From: Trichobilharzia szidati
Lineage: Eukaryota; Platyhelminthes; Trematoda; Strigeidida; Schistosomatidae
Direction of reading: 5' to 3'
NCBI GenBank assembly: GCA_944472155.2
Contig: OX235273.1
Coordinates: 9,087,204-9,151,203, forward strand
Length of the DNA stretch: 64,000 nucleotides
Positions 63,486 to 64,000 of this stretch are shown piece after piece. The stretch's first letter is position 1; each line of letters begins with the position of its first letter. The notes beneath the pieces are model-generated. The model was not told the origin of the DNA and ran no database searches. It saw only the letters and a program-made list of their open reading frames with translations. The position numbers and the translations under genes were made by a program.

Positions 63486-64000
63486 CATCATGTATATTTG
63501 AGCAATATACTTCCAACAGTCTGATCAGAGACAATCTCTCGTTTACAATAGGGGTAATGTTAAAAACATGCAGCATATAAAATGGAAATAATAATAAGAA
63601 TGATAACAGCTAAGGTAATAATAATAATACTAGTGAAAATTTCCGTGGGCTTGTTTCACACAGTATTGTCGATGCGGTATACAAATCCTTGCATGATTAA
63701 AATGTTGAATATAATGCTCTCTTTACATGATATGGTGAGGGAAAAAACAAAGATTACAGCAGTTATAGAGATAAGTTGGTGTTTGTAGTTATGAAAGTGA
63801 AAACAAGGAAGCAACAGGATCATAAATATAATAGAAATAATAAAAGTAAAACTTGAAGGTATGTAAAGATGGATGGAGGAGATTGTTTATTTACTAGATG
63901 ATAAAAGGTTAGTCAATTCTTGCCTGACGCTATTTTCATCACATAAAATACGTGCCAAGTATGGTATCATAGAATTTTTGTACTTAGACGTGCAAGCATA
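63486..64000. other. Intron sequence, no feature seen
   Basis: A-rich on this strand, with AATAAT repeats. The next host exon (rest of the SAM domain) is not found before the window ends. Confidence 0.5.

Noticed and set aside
1..64000. CRISPR arrays, operons, bacterial promoters or terminators
   Set aside because: Spliced exons, tRNA SINEs and non-LTR elements show a metazoan genome. No regular spaced repeats were found.

Overview
The window looks like intronic DNA from a digenean fluke, most probably a schistosome. It is AT-rich, with one split host gene buried in retroelements. The elements have schistosome character: tRNA-headed SINEs carrying hammerhead ribozymes of the SM-alpha type, Penelope-like elements (PLEs) with GIY-YIG domains, CR1-like and other non-LTR elements, and LTR remnants. 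Species cannot be fixed from the sequence. Nothing bacterial is present, and there are no CRISPR arrays or operons.

The host gene runs on the + strand, and I assembled it by hand from splice signals and codon phase. The exons are 11555-12285, 16398-16455, 22227-22302, 32193-32858, 39944-40027 and 61724-61862. All six are open in one continuous frame and every junction phase fits. The first 540 or so codons are low-complexity (Asn/Ser/Thr/Gln/Pro). The last exon encodes the first half of a SAM domain that most resembles the first SAM domain of liprin-beta. The gene continues beyond both ends of the window. Its introns are 4.1, 5.8, 9.9, 7.1 and 21.7 kb and are mostly transposon debris.

Regions: 0.2-5 kb holds PLE fragments, a non-LTR 3' end and a PLE with inverted ends. 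5.5-10.5 kb holds hammerhead SINEs (families A and B) and a CR1-like element. 10.5-11.2 kb is a non-LTR 3' end. 12.5-16.3 kb holds a repeat split by a solo LTR, then SINE B clusters. 16.8-22.2 kb holds opposed non-LTR copies and PLEs. 22.8-31.9 kb holds hammerhead SINEs, PLE pieces, tRNA-like SINEs and a 76-bp perfect palindrome. 32.9-39.5 kb holds non-LTR copies and PLEs. 40.3-49.5 kb holds SINE B dimers, PLEs, an LTR element and SINE C. 50.4-63.5 kb holds further copies of the same families.

The main theme is structural. PLEs, three hammerhead repeat families and some non-LTR elements repeatedly occur as an antisense 3' piece followed by a sense 3' piece, with both 3' ends facing outward. 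Several copies have clean 10-13 bp target-site duplications. Together with the hammerheads, this suggests one shared priming and template-switching mechanism, possibly PLE-driven. That last step is inference.
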